Source of the DNA: an uncultured Verrucomicrobiales bacterium
GTDB lineage: Bacteria > Verrucomicrobiota > Verrucomicrobiia > Verrucomicrobiales > Akkermansiaceae
Assembly (NCBI GenBank): GCA_937916505.1
Contig: CALFSW010000479.1
Span: 1 to 48,680 of the forward strand
Direction of reading: 5' to 3'
Length of the DNA: 48,680 nt
The position numbers and the translations under genes are program-made. Numbering within the stretch: position 1 is the stretch's first letter; each line of letters starts with the position of its first letter. Below are positions 18,036 to 25,905 of the stretch, piece by piece. The notes beneath the pieces are model-generated. The model did not search any database. It had not been told where the DNA came from and saw only the letters and a list, made by a program, of their open reading frames with translations.

Positions 18036-19394
18036 ATGAGTGGAAAATCCGGAGTCTTTATTTGCCCCTCTTGTGAGGCGGTCGTTCGTAGCGAAAAATC
18101 GTTGGAGGAGGGGATTGTCTGCGGCGAGTGCCAGCATGAATTTGGAAAGCCCGAAACAGCGGCCGCCGGTTCCCAGTCGGGGGGCAAGGCGATCAAGGTG
18201 GTTCCAAGAGGGGCCACGAAGAGTAAGAATAGTAATGTCATGCGCAATCTTACCGCTAAGAAAGCGCCTCCTGTCGTCTCTATTGGGGCGGTGGTGACTT
18301 CCGCAATCAATGCAAAGTCGCTTCAAGAGGCCGCCGATGAAATGAGCGGCACAGAGGGCGACGATGAAATGATGATGGCGGATGGCTCTCGTAGAATCCG
18401 CCGCCGAAAGAAGCGTCCCAAAAAGGAAAAAAACAAGGGGTTGATCCTGTTTCTGGCAGGGTGGCTCAGTGTGATCGCGATTATATTTACCCTCTTTAAG
18501 TTGGGACAAGATGACGAGAAAACGACTAAAGATGAAGAATCCGATCTGACCGAGGATGCGCGCAAGGTTGAGGTTTGGAGACGTTTTAAAGATCCGGTGA
18601 GAGGAGAATTCATCAAGTTCATGACCCACCCAACCAACGAAGGTCGGGAACAATTCATTGCCGACTCAGCCAATCTGTCACTGCAGTTTGGAAGGCATTA
18701 TCGGGCCCGACCTTTCCCCAAGCCTGTTTATTTTTCTGGACCTGGTTTGCCAATTGCTTTGGTGGGCGGAAATGTGCTGGCGTTTTCGGAAGAGGACTAT
18801 GCGATTGAGACGATCTGGCAGGACAAAGATGGAAACAAATTGGGGGCTGTTCATATTTGGGATCGAGATGCCTGGAGGATCGATTGGGAAAATTTTGCGC
18901 CCTACTCGACCGAATCTTGGTCCAAATTCCGGGCGGAACTGGGCTCTGAATCGGGAGAATTTCGACTTTTGGTGCGAAAACGCCGGACGGCGGATGAGGC
19001 TGAGAAATTTTACCTGAGTTTTTATCGTCCACCCGAATTTTTGGAAAAGGACAACGAGTATTTGGATACCGAATCTCCAGAGGTCGAAGTGAAGACAGAT
19101 AGTGATTTGGGGCGGGAGTTTCTAAAGCTTTGGACGAACCATCTGGCGGGGAAAGTTCCTTATGGTTCTAATTTGGGAAAAGTCCTCGATCCGGGCAATT
19201 ATCTTCGGATCACGGTGGAATTGGCTTGGGAAAAAAATGAACATGATGAGAGCATCATGGTTCTAAAGGATATTATCGGTGTTGCCTGGTTTGGAGGAGC
19301 GCTCCAACAGCTTCACCGGAAGGCTTTGAAAGACGCGACCAATGAAGCAGAGAGCAAACTTTCCGAAGACACCCACACCAAGGTCTCAGATTAA
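18036..19394 (+). CDS. Zinc-ribbon single-pass membrane protein, function unknown
   Basis: This 452-residue protein starts with a four-cysteine ribbon (ICPSCEAVV and IVCGECQHEF, about residues 9-35), a likely zinc site. A low-complexity linker and a strongly basic stretch (RRIRRRKKRPKKEKNK, about 121-136) come before one transmembrane segment (LILFLAGWLSVIAIIFTLF, about 138-156). The rest, about 290 residues, is a soluble domain rich in Trp, Phe and charged residues that I do not recognise. By the positive-inside rule the ribbon is cytoplasmic and the large domain faces the periplasm. It is 42 bases after hscA and 5 bases before the next gene, which has a similar layout, so all are probably one operon. 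Confidence 0.75.
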   Translation: MSGKSGVFICPSCEAVVRSEKSLEEGIVCGECQHEFGKPETAAAGSQSGGKAIKVVPRGATKSKNSNVMRNLTAKKAPPVVSIGAVVTSAINAKSLQEAADEMSGTEGDDEMMMADGSRRIRRRKKRPKKEKNKGLILFLAGWLSVIAIIFTLFKLGQDDEKTTKDEESDLTEDARKVEVWRRFKDPVRGEFIKFMTHPTNEGREQFIADSANLSLQFGRHYRARPFPKPVYFSGPGLPIALVGGNVLAFSEEDYAIETIWQDKDGNKLGAVHIWDRDAWRIDWENFAPYSTESWSKFRAELGSESGEFRLLVRKRRTADEAEKFYLSFYRPPEFLEKDNEYLDTESPEVEVKTDSDLGREFLKLWTNHLAGKVPYGSNLGKVLDPGNYLRITVELAWEKNEHDESIMVLKDIIGVAWFGGALQQLHRKALKDATNEAESKLSEDTHTKVSD

Positions 19395-19399
19395 GTCGT

Positions 19400-20566
19400 A
19401 TGAGTGAAAAAGAACAAAAAGAATCCGGCGATGAGATTCCGGAGGGAATGGTTCGCAAGACGAGGCGGGTCAGGAAGAGGCGGAAGGGATCTTCGGGGAG
19501 TTCTTCGGATTCAGAAGACAATGCCAATTCACTCTTTGCCAAGGCCAAGGATCTCTTGATCGGAATGCAGGATGAAGACGAGGACTATGGTCCCGTTGAT
19601 GTTGCCGAGCAGGTTCGCAGGCTCAAGAAGAAGAAGGAAGATGACCGTCCTCTCGATGATGTTTGGGGGACCAAAAGGCGTTCTTCATCATGGCTGTGGA
19701 TTGTGCTTGTAGGACTGATTACTTCGGTTGTTGCGATTGTGATAGGGATTGTGACGTGGGGGAAGGACGAGCGCGTTACAAAGGAGCCTTCTCCAGTTGA
19801 CATTAAGGGGACGATTGGAACTTTGGATGGTTATGAGCCGGGTGAGGGCCCTCTGGGGTGGTTCAACGAAAATTCAATGGAAGTCCTGGACGGAGCCGTG
19901 AAGATCATCGACGTCGTGAATCAGGCTGAGAAGGTAGATGAAATTGAAAAAGTAGTTCGTGACTCCCCGTTTAGAGCGATGAGTCCGATCAATCTAAAAG
20001 ATTGGGGCGAAAAACTCCTGACCAATCCGTCGTCCAATTTCTCAAGTCGTCCGAAGGTGGTTTATTCCTCTGAACTTTCCGGGGCAAAAGAACGGGGGTA
20101 TTTAAGTGTTTCCGGAACGAGGGAAGGTGGGGATTCCTTCGAGGCTTTCTTTGTAAACGAGAACGAGAAGCTTTTGTTGGATTGGGATGCAACGACAGGT
20201 TGGTCCGAAATGGGAGTTCCGGAGATCGCAGAAAAGAAACCGAGGAAGCCGATTTTTCTTCGATGCCGCGTTGAAAAAAAGCCCTCTTTTGATCAGAGCT
20301 TCGGAACGATCGAATACTCGGGATACGTTTTAGCCGGGAATTTGAGCGATGAGTATTTTCTTGCGTATGTCCCCTTGGATAGTGACCGGGGCAAGGCAAC
20401 TGACCGGGACTTCAAGCTCATGTTGAACTACGGAAGCTTCGTCTCGAACGAGCCTCCGCTGAAGAATCAAAAAGCGACGGTCCGGGTGCGTCATATCCCT
20501 GGAGTCGGGAAGGACGGGATTTTTGAAATTGTGGAATTTCTCCACAGTGGTTGGGTCACCCCTTAA
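19400..20566 (+). CDS. Single-pass membrane protein with basic N-terminus, function unknown
   Basis: This 388-residue protein has a charged cytoplasmic head with RKTRRVRKRRKG (about residues 19-30), a Ser/acidic stretch, and RRLKKKKED (about 72-80). One transmembrane helix follows (WLWIVLVGLITSVVAIVIGIV, about 98-118), then a periplasmic domain of about 265 residues. The order of parts mirrors the protein just upstream, but without the zinc ribbon, so the two may be diverged paralogues or partners. The 5-base gap shows cotranscription. The last 11 bases overlap the 3' end of aroE on the other strand. No known domain was recognised. Confidence 0.75.
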   Translation: MSEKEQKESGDEIPEGMVRKTRRVRKRRKGSSGSSSDSEDNANSLFAKAKDLLIGMQDEDEDYGPVDVAEQVRRLKKKKEDDRPLDDVWGTKRRSSSWLWIVLVGLITSVVAIVIGIVTWGKDERVTKEPSPVDIKGTIGTLDGYEPGEGPLGWFNENSMEVLDGAVKIIDVVNQAEKVDEIEKVVRDSPFRAMSPINLKDWGEKLLTNPSSNFSSRPKVVYSSELSGAKERGYLSVSGTREGGDSFEAFFVNENEKLLLDWDATTGWSEMGVPEIAEKKPRKPIFLRCRVEKKPSFDQSFGTIEYSGYVLAGNLSDEYFLAYVPLDSDRGKATDRDFKLMLNYGSFVSNEPPLKNQKATVRVRHIPGVGKDGIFEIVEFLHSGWVTP

Positions 20567-21479
20567 GCGCATTTTTGACGCCCTGACGCATCGCTTCCAA
20601 TGGAGCGTCGCAATTGAGCCAATATTCAAACGAGAGCGCCCCTTGGTGAAGGAGAAGCGAGAGGCCGTTTGCGATTCTCGCTCCCTGCATTTCGGAATCC
20701 CGAAGAAGCCGGGTTTTTGAGGGGTTGTAGATCGTGTCGTAAACCAGATGATGTGGCTCCACCCAACGGCTGGGAAATGGAGAAGGATCAATCGGTTTTA
20801 GACCCACCGAGGTGGTATTGACGATGAGCTCGCTGGCAGCGATGGCCTCTTCAAGGGCGGGGTCGTCCAGGGCGAGTATTTCGATTCGATCCCGTGGACC
20901 TTCGAGAACGTCGCGATGGGCCATGGATATGAGCTCTTCTTTGATGGGAGCCAGTTTTTCAATCGTTCGATTGGCAAGAATCAGTTGGGAGCAGTTCTCG
21001 ACGATGCACTGGGTTGCGATTGCCCGTCCCGCCCCTCCTCCTGCCCCGATGATGATGACTTTCAGATCTCCCGGATCCACTCCGAAGTCTTCTCGAATCG
21101 CCCGCGTAAATCCGGGGCCATCGGTATTGAACCCGGTTCGGAGGCCATTCGAATCGAAGACGATGGTGTTGACTGCTCCCATTGACTTCGCAACAGGATC
21201 GACGGTTTGGCATGACTCGAGGGCTTCCAGTTTATGAGGGACGGTGACATTGATGCCCCGGATTCCCGCGGCATACATTTTATCGAATGCGGTGGAGACT
21301 TGTCCGGGTTCTACCTCCACACGGATGTATCTCGCGTTCAGGGCAAGAGCATCGAGTGCAGGTTGATGAAGTTGCGGGGAGAGTGAGTGGGCAACCGGTT
21401 TACCGATGACGGCATATCGAGCCGGGTGCTCACGGTTGACGTTGATGGAATCGAGTTGATCGAGGGTGAAGTATTTCAT
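20556..21479 (-). CDS. aroE: Shikimate dehydrogenase
   Basis: This 307-residue enzyme reduces 3-dehydroshikimate to shikimate with NADPH in aromatic amino acid synthesis. The substrate site shows HSLSPQLHQ near the start, the catalytic lysine in GINVTVPHK, and Asn and Asp in GAVNTIV and FNTDGPGF. The NADP-binding loop is GAGGGAGRAIA, followed by ANRT. NTTSVGLKP and NGLSLLLHQGALSFEYW are family signatures. The ATG at 21479 overlaps the gltX stop (ATGA), so it is translationally coupled to gltX. A 13-codon upstream extension lies inside gltX and is not needed. Confidence 0.93.
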   Translation of the reverse strand: MKYFTLDQLDSINVNREHPARYAVIGKPVAHSLSPQLHQPALDALALNARYIRVEVEPGQVSTAFDKMYAAGIRGINVTVPHKLEALESCQTVDPVAKSMGAVNTIVFDSNGLRTGFNTDGPGFTRAIREDFGVDPGDLKVIIIGAGGGAGRAIATQCIVENCSQLILANRTIEKLAPIKEELISMAHRDVLEGPRDRIEILALDDPALEEAIAASELIVNTTSVGLKPIDPSPFPSRWVEPHHLVYDTIYNPSKTRLLRDSEMQGARIANGLSLLLHQGALSFEYWLNCDAPLEAMRQGVKNALKG

Positions 21480-22756
21480 GCCAGAAGAGCGGTGAAACGA
21501 TTGAGGCGGCGGAGGCACTCTTCTTTCCCGAGGATCTCCAGTATGGCACCGAGGTCGGGGCCTCCTGACTTTCCGGAGAGCGCGATTCTGAGCGGGAACA
21601 TCAGCTGTCCTGGCTTCGCGGCATTGGCCTTGGCGGTATCACCGATGGCCCCTTTTGCGAGCGACCAATCAGTCAGTTCGGAAAAGCTCCCTGCGAGGCT
21701 TTTTAGAAGGGAAGCGGTGGATTCGTTTTTTTTAACTTTATCAAGGACGGTGGTGTCGATTGGAAAATCAGGATCGAGATAGAAGGCCACGGCCCCGGGA
21801 ATATCGGTCAGGAGGGAAATTTTCTCTTGGACCGAGAGGAGCATTTCTCTTGTGGCGGTCGAGTCGCTTGCGGCGACCAGTTCCTCCGGAGTGAGCTTCA
21901 TAAGGTGCTGCTGATTGACCCATCGGCATTTCTCAGGATCAAAGCGGGCCGGAGCCCTGTTGACGGACTCAAGTGAGAATTTAGCGATGAGGTCGTTTGC
22001 CGAAAAAATTTCCGATTCATCCTTGGGTGACCAGCCGAGGAGGGTCAGGAAATTGACAACTGCCGAGGGAAGAAATCCTTGCCGGGGGTAATCGCCGAGA
22101 GCAGCACCTTCGTCCCGCTTTGACATTTTAGACCCATCACCGTTCAGGATCAGGGGAAGGTGGGCATAGGCTGGTGGTGTCGCACCGAAGGCTTCGATCA
22201 ACTGAAGATGCTTTGGGGTGTTCATAAGATGATCTTCACCGCGAATCACATGCGTGATTCCCATGGTGAGATCATCGACGACGTTTACGAAGTGGAAGAC
22301 AAATGAACCATCCGACCGGCGCACGACCATGTCGGGGGTGTTGGATTCGTCGGTGTAGTCGATGACCACGTCGCCACAGACAAGATCGTGCATTTCGACT
22401 GGCTTGCGCTCAAAGCGGAATCGCCATGCTCCGTCGTCTTCATAGACCCGGTCTGCTGCGACGAGCTTCTCAAACCACTCCTGATAGATGGCGCTTCGTT
22501 GGGATTGATAATAGGGACCGCATGTTCCCTCATTGCCGGGGCCTTCCCAGTCCAAGCCCAACCATTCGAGCCCTTCGAAGATGGCGGCGCGCGCCTCTTC
22601 GGTATTCCGGGTGGAGTCGGTGTCTTCAACGCGAAGGACAAATGTCCCTCGGTGGTGTTTGGCAAAGAGCCAATTGAAGAGTGCGGTACGAGCCCCGCCG
22701 ACGTGAAGATATCCGGTGGGCGATGGCGCGAAACGTGTTCGAACTGGTTTTGGCAT
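21476..22756 (-). CDS. gltX: Glutamate--tRNA ligase
   Basis: This 426-residue class I aminoacyl-tRNA synthetase attaches glutamate to tRNA. The first signature motif appears as TRFAPSPTGYLHVGGARTAL (HVGG in place of HIGH, common in this family) and the second as SKMSKRDEG. RVEDTDSTR and VIRGEDHLMNTPKH are further GluRS hallmarks. The protein is about 40-50 residues shorter than E. coli GltX (471), with a compact C-terminal anticodon-binding part. I chose the ATG at 22756; a TTG two codons upstream is possible. The stop overlaps the aroE start. Confidence 0.93.
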   Translation of the reverse strand: MPKPVRTRFAPSPTGYLHVGGARTALFNWLFAKHHRGTFVLRVEDTDSTRNTEEARAAIFEGLEWLGLDWEGPGNEGTCGPYYQSQRSAIYQEWFEKLVAADRVYEDDGAWRFRFERKPVEMHDLVCGDVVIDYTDESNTPDMVVRRSDGSFVFHFVNVVDDLTMGITHVIRGEDHLMNTPKHLQLIEAFGATPPAYAHLPLILNGDGSKMSKRDEGAALGDYPRQGFLPSAVVNFLTLLGWSPKDESEIFSANDLIAKFSLESVNRAPARFDPEKCRWVNQQHLMKLTPEELVAASDSTATREMLLSVQEKISLLTDIPGAVAFYLDPDFPIDTTVLDKVKKNESTASLLKSLAGSFSELTDWSLAKGAIGDTAKANAAKPGQLMFPLRIALSGKSGGPDLGAILEILGKEECLRRLNRFTALLA

Positions 22757-22820
22757 CGGCAAAAATTATAGCCGGAGCCGACAAACCCGGCAACCTGGAT
22801 CGCTGAATAATTGATTCCGG

Positions 22821-23318
22821 TTAGTAAAGAGTTCTGCGGGGAGAGGGCTTCTCTTCCTTTTTTTCCTCCATTTTTTCAAAGTCGCCTTCTTCGCAGCAAC
22901 GAACAAACCCTTCGCCGTAGCATTTTAGCCGATCCCATTGTCCGCGAATGTCTTCAGCCTCGTCTTCCGTGATTGAGCTATCGAGAGCCGCTTGTGAGAT
23001 CCTTGAGAGTAGTCCCGAAAATTGTGAAACGATTTCGTTGGTCGCAGGAAGCACTTCAAAGCCCTTCTCGCAGGTGCTGGGAGGATTTCGGACAAAGTAA
23101 CCGTTACATTTTTCACAGAGCCACTCAACAATCCGCTCTTCCTCGGTGAGCCGGATGATTTCAAGAATTCGATCCAAAGGGTTTCGGGAACCACTGCCAC
23201 TTTCAGATTGCTCCTGCGCCCACTTGTAAACGAGTGACAGGGAAACTCCTAATTCACTCGCGACGGCCTTCGGACTGCTGTTTTTGAAGGCCTCTTTGAA
23301 AACTTCATAACTTTCCAT
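22821..23318 (-). CDS. HTH-domain protein with Cys-rich middle, function unknown
   Basis: This 165-residue protein has an N-terminal helix-turn-helix of the phage-regulator type (FKNSSPKAVASELGVSLSLVYKWAQE, abbreviated: SPKAVASELG then LSLVYKW, about residues 12-35). A segment with WLCEKCNGYFVRNPPSTC follows, three cysteines spaced as in a possible metal site, then a helical, charged C-terminus ending in a Lys/Glu-rich tail. DNA binding is inferred. The ATG at 23318 starts just before the HTH; a TTG 12 codons upstream extends it without adding recognisable sequence. It lies 41 bases after the LysM gene and 64 before gltX, in the same direction. Confidence 0.65.
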   Translation of the reverse strand: MESYEVFKEAFKNSSPKAVASELGVSLSLVYKWAQEQSESGSGSRNPLDRILEIIRLTEEERIVEWLCEKCNGYFVRNPPSTCEKGFEVLPATNEIVSQFSGLLSRISQAALDSSITEDEAEDIRGQWDRLKCYGEGFVRCCEEGDFEKMEEKKEEKPSPRRTLY

Positions 23319-23359
23319 TGGTTGGAACGTAGGGAAGTCATTGCAGTTATGCAAGGCTA

Positions 23360-24196
23360 CTAATGTCCCGGCACGTAAAGTTGGGAGCCGGTCCTGATCA
23401 TTTGCTCCGGGCTGAGGTCGACATTATTGAGCTGGTTGAGCTTGGCGACAGTCGTCTGGTATCGTTCGGCGATTTCCGAAAGACGGCTGTTTTTGGCGAC
23501 GATGATGAGCTCCGGCTCGGTCACAGACAGAGGTGGGAGATTCCGGGCCACGCGACGGATCTCTGGCTCACTGGTCGTGAGATACGGATTTGTCTTTTCC
23601 TCAATCGGAGCTTTTGGTGGGTCTTTCCGAATCGGTGTTTTTACGATTTCCTCGGGTTTCATCGTCTGAGTTCGAAGCTTTCCAGGAATGTTGAGAACTT
23701 TCCCGATGCCCAGTCGTTTGGGATCGAGGCCAGGATTGGCAGCCATCAATTGATGGAGACGGATTCCGTGAGCTTCGGAGATACGACCCAGAATATCACC
23801 TTTTTTGACGGTGTATCGTCCGGTTTCGGTCAGTGCCGCTTTGGAAGAAATGGGTGAACTCCGGGACCCTTGGCCGGGGATATTAAGAGACTTCCCGATG
23901 GGGATCTTACGAGGGTTGAGTCCGGGATTGGCTTGTTCAAGTGAAGAGACTGAAATTTTATGCCTCCTCGCGATCGACCAATAGGAGTCGCCCGGGCGAA
24001 CCTGGTAACGGTGTCTATTGGAAGGGGCGGAGGAGGGGAGCTCTTGTGGGGAAAGAGTTTTTTTACTCAGTTGTCTTAGTAACATCTGAATTTCAGAAAC
24101 TTCAGCTTCGAGTCGATCTATACGTTCATTGACCGAGTCCCCCACAAGAGGAGAGGCTGTCGCAAACAGGTAGAAGGCAAAAGGACGCACATTCAT
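23360..24196 (-). CDS. Exported protein with three LysM domains
   Basis: This 278-residue protein starts with a signal peptide (MNVRPFAFYLFATASPLVG) and a short coiled-coil (INERIDRLEAEVSEIQMLL-like, about residues 20-45). Three LysM domains follow, at about 64-107 (YQVRPGDSYWSIARRHKIS), 127-171 (YTVKKGDILGRISEAHGIR) and 231-277 (IIVAKNSRLSEIAERYQTT), each ending in an NIPG or YVPG strand. LysM domains bind peptidoglycan or related glycans. No hydrolase domain is present, so a structural or scaffold role at the cell wall is likely. The ATG at 24196 was preferred over the one 13 codons upstream because it begins the signal peptide. Confidence 0.85.
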   Translation of the reverse strand: MNVRPFAFYLFATASPLVGDSVNERIDRLEAEVSEIQMLLRQLSKKTLSPQELPSSAPSNRHRYQVRPGDSYWSIARRHKISVSSLEQANPGLNPRKIPIGKSLNIPGQGSRSSPISSKAALTETGRYTVKKGDILGRISEAHGIRLHQLMAANPGLDPKRLGIGKVLNIPGKLRTQTMKPEEIVKTPIRKDPPKAPIEEKTNPYLTTSEPEIRRVARNLPPLSVTEPELIIVAKNSRLSEIAERYQTTVAKLNQLNNVDLSPEQMIRTGSQLYVPGH

Positions 24197-24261
24197 GATG
24201 TGAGGGAAGATAATTCTAAATTCAATTTCGTTCAATAAACTTTATTTTAAAAATTACCAAA

Positions 24262-25269
24262 CTAATTCGCAGGGGAGGATTCCGAATTTTCTTCCCGTAA
24301 AGTCTGGCTGCGCCCGGCAATCTCTTCGACATCTGCAATCGAGGTCACTTGAGAGAGCTGTTGTCGAAGCGGTTTGGCCCCGGGAAAGCCTTTGCAATAG
24401 GTCATGAGCCTTGATCTCATCGCCATCAGGGTGTGTTTTTCTTCCCCATATCGATCTGATTCCACTGCAAGTCGACAATGGCGAATGACAAAACTCCATC
24501 TCTCTGTGATCGTCGGGCGGGGAGGAAGTTTGCCGGTTTCGAGATACGTTTTTGTTTCAGAGAAGATCCAGGGGTTTTGCATGGCGGCCCGCCCGATCAT
24601 GACACCGGAGACCGCGGTGGATTCCTTGCGGTGTTTTAAGATTTCCGCCGAATCAATGTCACCGTTGCCAATCACGGGGATTTTGATGGATTGGGCACAT
24701 TCATCGATCACCTCCCAGTCAGCTTCACCCCGGTATCCCTGCGATCGGGTTCGGCCATGAATCGCAACAGCCTGGATTCCACAGTCTTCGAGAAGATGGC
24801 AAATTTTCGGAGCGTTGATCGTTTGCTGGTCCCAACCGATGCGAATCTTTCCTGTCACCGGCACCTGATCTCCTACGGCCTTGACAATCTTGGACGCGGT
24901 CTCAGCGAGAAGAGGGCAGTCTTTTAGGAGTGACGACCCACCATTTTTTGAAACCACTTTGTTCACCGGGCAGCCAAAGTTGAGGTCGATGAAATCTGGT
25001 TGTTTCCAATCGATGATTTTTTTTGCGGCTTCGCCCATACGTGCCCCATCGGCGCCAAAAAGCTGAACCCCGACCGGTCGCTGCTCGTCGGTGAACGTGG
25101 TGTATTTCCGCGTGCGGTGATCCGCCTGCATGATTCCTTCCGCGGAGACAAACTCGGTCACCATGACATCTGCGCCCAGCTCCTTGCAGAGGGTTCGAAA
25201 GGTCACATCAGTGACTCCCGCCATCGGGGCGAGGTAGACCGGAAACTGATCTTGAAACCACGGAAGCAT
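24262..25269 (-). CDS. dusB: tRNA-dihydrouridine synthase (DusB-like)
   Basis: This 335-residue flavoprotein reduces uridines in the tRNA D-loop. Signatures include VYLAPMAGVTDVTFR at the FMN-binding start, VTEFVSAEGI, the catalytic Cys in DLNFGCPVNKVVSKNGGSS, HGRTRSQGYRGEADW, and PVIGNGDI. Overall features fit the bacterial DusB group better than DusA or DusC, but the subfamily is inferred. The start ATG follows directly on the stop of the upstream hypothetical gene, so the two are cotranscribed. Confidence 0.88.
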   Translation of the reverse strand: MLPWFQDQFPVYLAPMAGVTDVTFRTLCKELGADVMVTEFVSAEGIMQADHRTRKYTTFTDEQRPVGVQLFGADGARMGEAAKKIIDWKQPDFIDLNFGCPVNKVVSKNGGSSLLKDCPLLAETASKIVKAVGDQVPVTGKIRIGWDQQTINAPKICHLLEDCGIQAVAIHGRTRSQGYRGEADWEVIDECAQSIKIPVIGNGDIDSAEILKHRKESTAVSGVMIGRAAMQNPWIFSETKTYLETGKLPPRPTITERWSFVIRHCRLAVESDRYGEEKHTLMAMRSRLMTYCKGFPGAKPLRQQLSQVTSIADVEEIAGRSQTLREENSESSPAN

Positions 25270-25896
25270 CTATTCCTCCTCGTTTGTTGATTCTTCGGAA
25301 GCATCGCCCCCTTGATCCCCGGCTGAGTCATCGATCTCTTTTTTAGAGTCTTCAGTGTCATCAGGAGGAGTCGGATCATTTTCCCGAGTGGCGGGCTCTG
25401 GATCCAAAAGTTGTTTGACCTCCTCTTGCACCCGATCGACATCCGAGAGGGGAATCTGCGGGTCCTTGATGATGTAAACAGCTCCCGTTTTCCGTTGTTC
25501 GTAAACACGAAGGATTCCCGACGGTACTTCCTGGGTATCGGTTTCACGAAGGAGCTTTTTTCGCTCAAGCATGACTGCCAGAATGTAGCGGGCGTTTTCG
25601 GTATGCTCTTCATCGTCTTCGACCATCTTGTGCAGCAGGGTCTCCGGATCCTGGTCTACGACATCCTCGGCCTTTGCCTCGACAACCGGTGGCTCGTAAG
25701 TGGTCACCCACGTGGAAAAAGGGAGGGCGTCATCTTCACGATGGACCCAGGCATCCTGGCAGAAATCCTTGCGCAGGTAACCGGACGAATCGGGGTCGGG
25801 AAAAATGGCAGCACGGATTTTTTGGCCGGCTTCGAATTGTTTTCCGGTGGCGGCACATTCGCGGGACCGCGATTTGATACTCCAGGGTTCTTTCAT
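25270..25896 (-). CDS. Conserved-looking hypothetical protein with acidic tail
   Basis: This 208-residue soluble protein has no signal peptide or membrane segment. The first 60 residues hold a compact pattern (SRECAATGKQFEAGQKIRAA then DFCQDAW) that looks like a small beta-rich fold; with only two or three cysteines it is not a full zinc ribbon. A helical middle follows (LLHKMVEDDEEHTENARYIL), and the last 45 residues are very acidic. It sits between an lptF/lptG-type gene (9 bases upstream) and dusB (no gap). I do not recognise a function. Confidence 0.7.
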   Translation of the reverse strand: MKEPWSIKSRSRECAATGKQFEAGQKIRAAIFPDPDSSGYLRKDFCQDAWVHREDDALPFSTWVTTYEPPVVEAKAEDVVDQDPETLLHKMVEDDEEHTENARYILAVMLERKKLLRETDTQEVPSGILRVYEQRKTGAVYIIKDPQIPLSDVDRVQEEVKQLLDPEPATRENDPTPPDDTEDSKKEIDDSAGDQGGDASEESTNEEE

Positions 25897-25905
25897 GGAT
25901 GCGAA

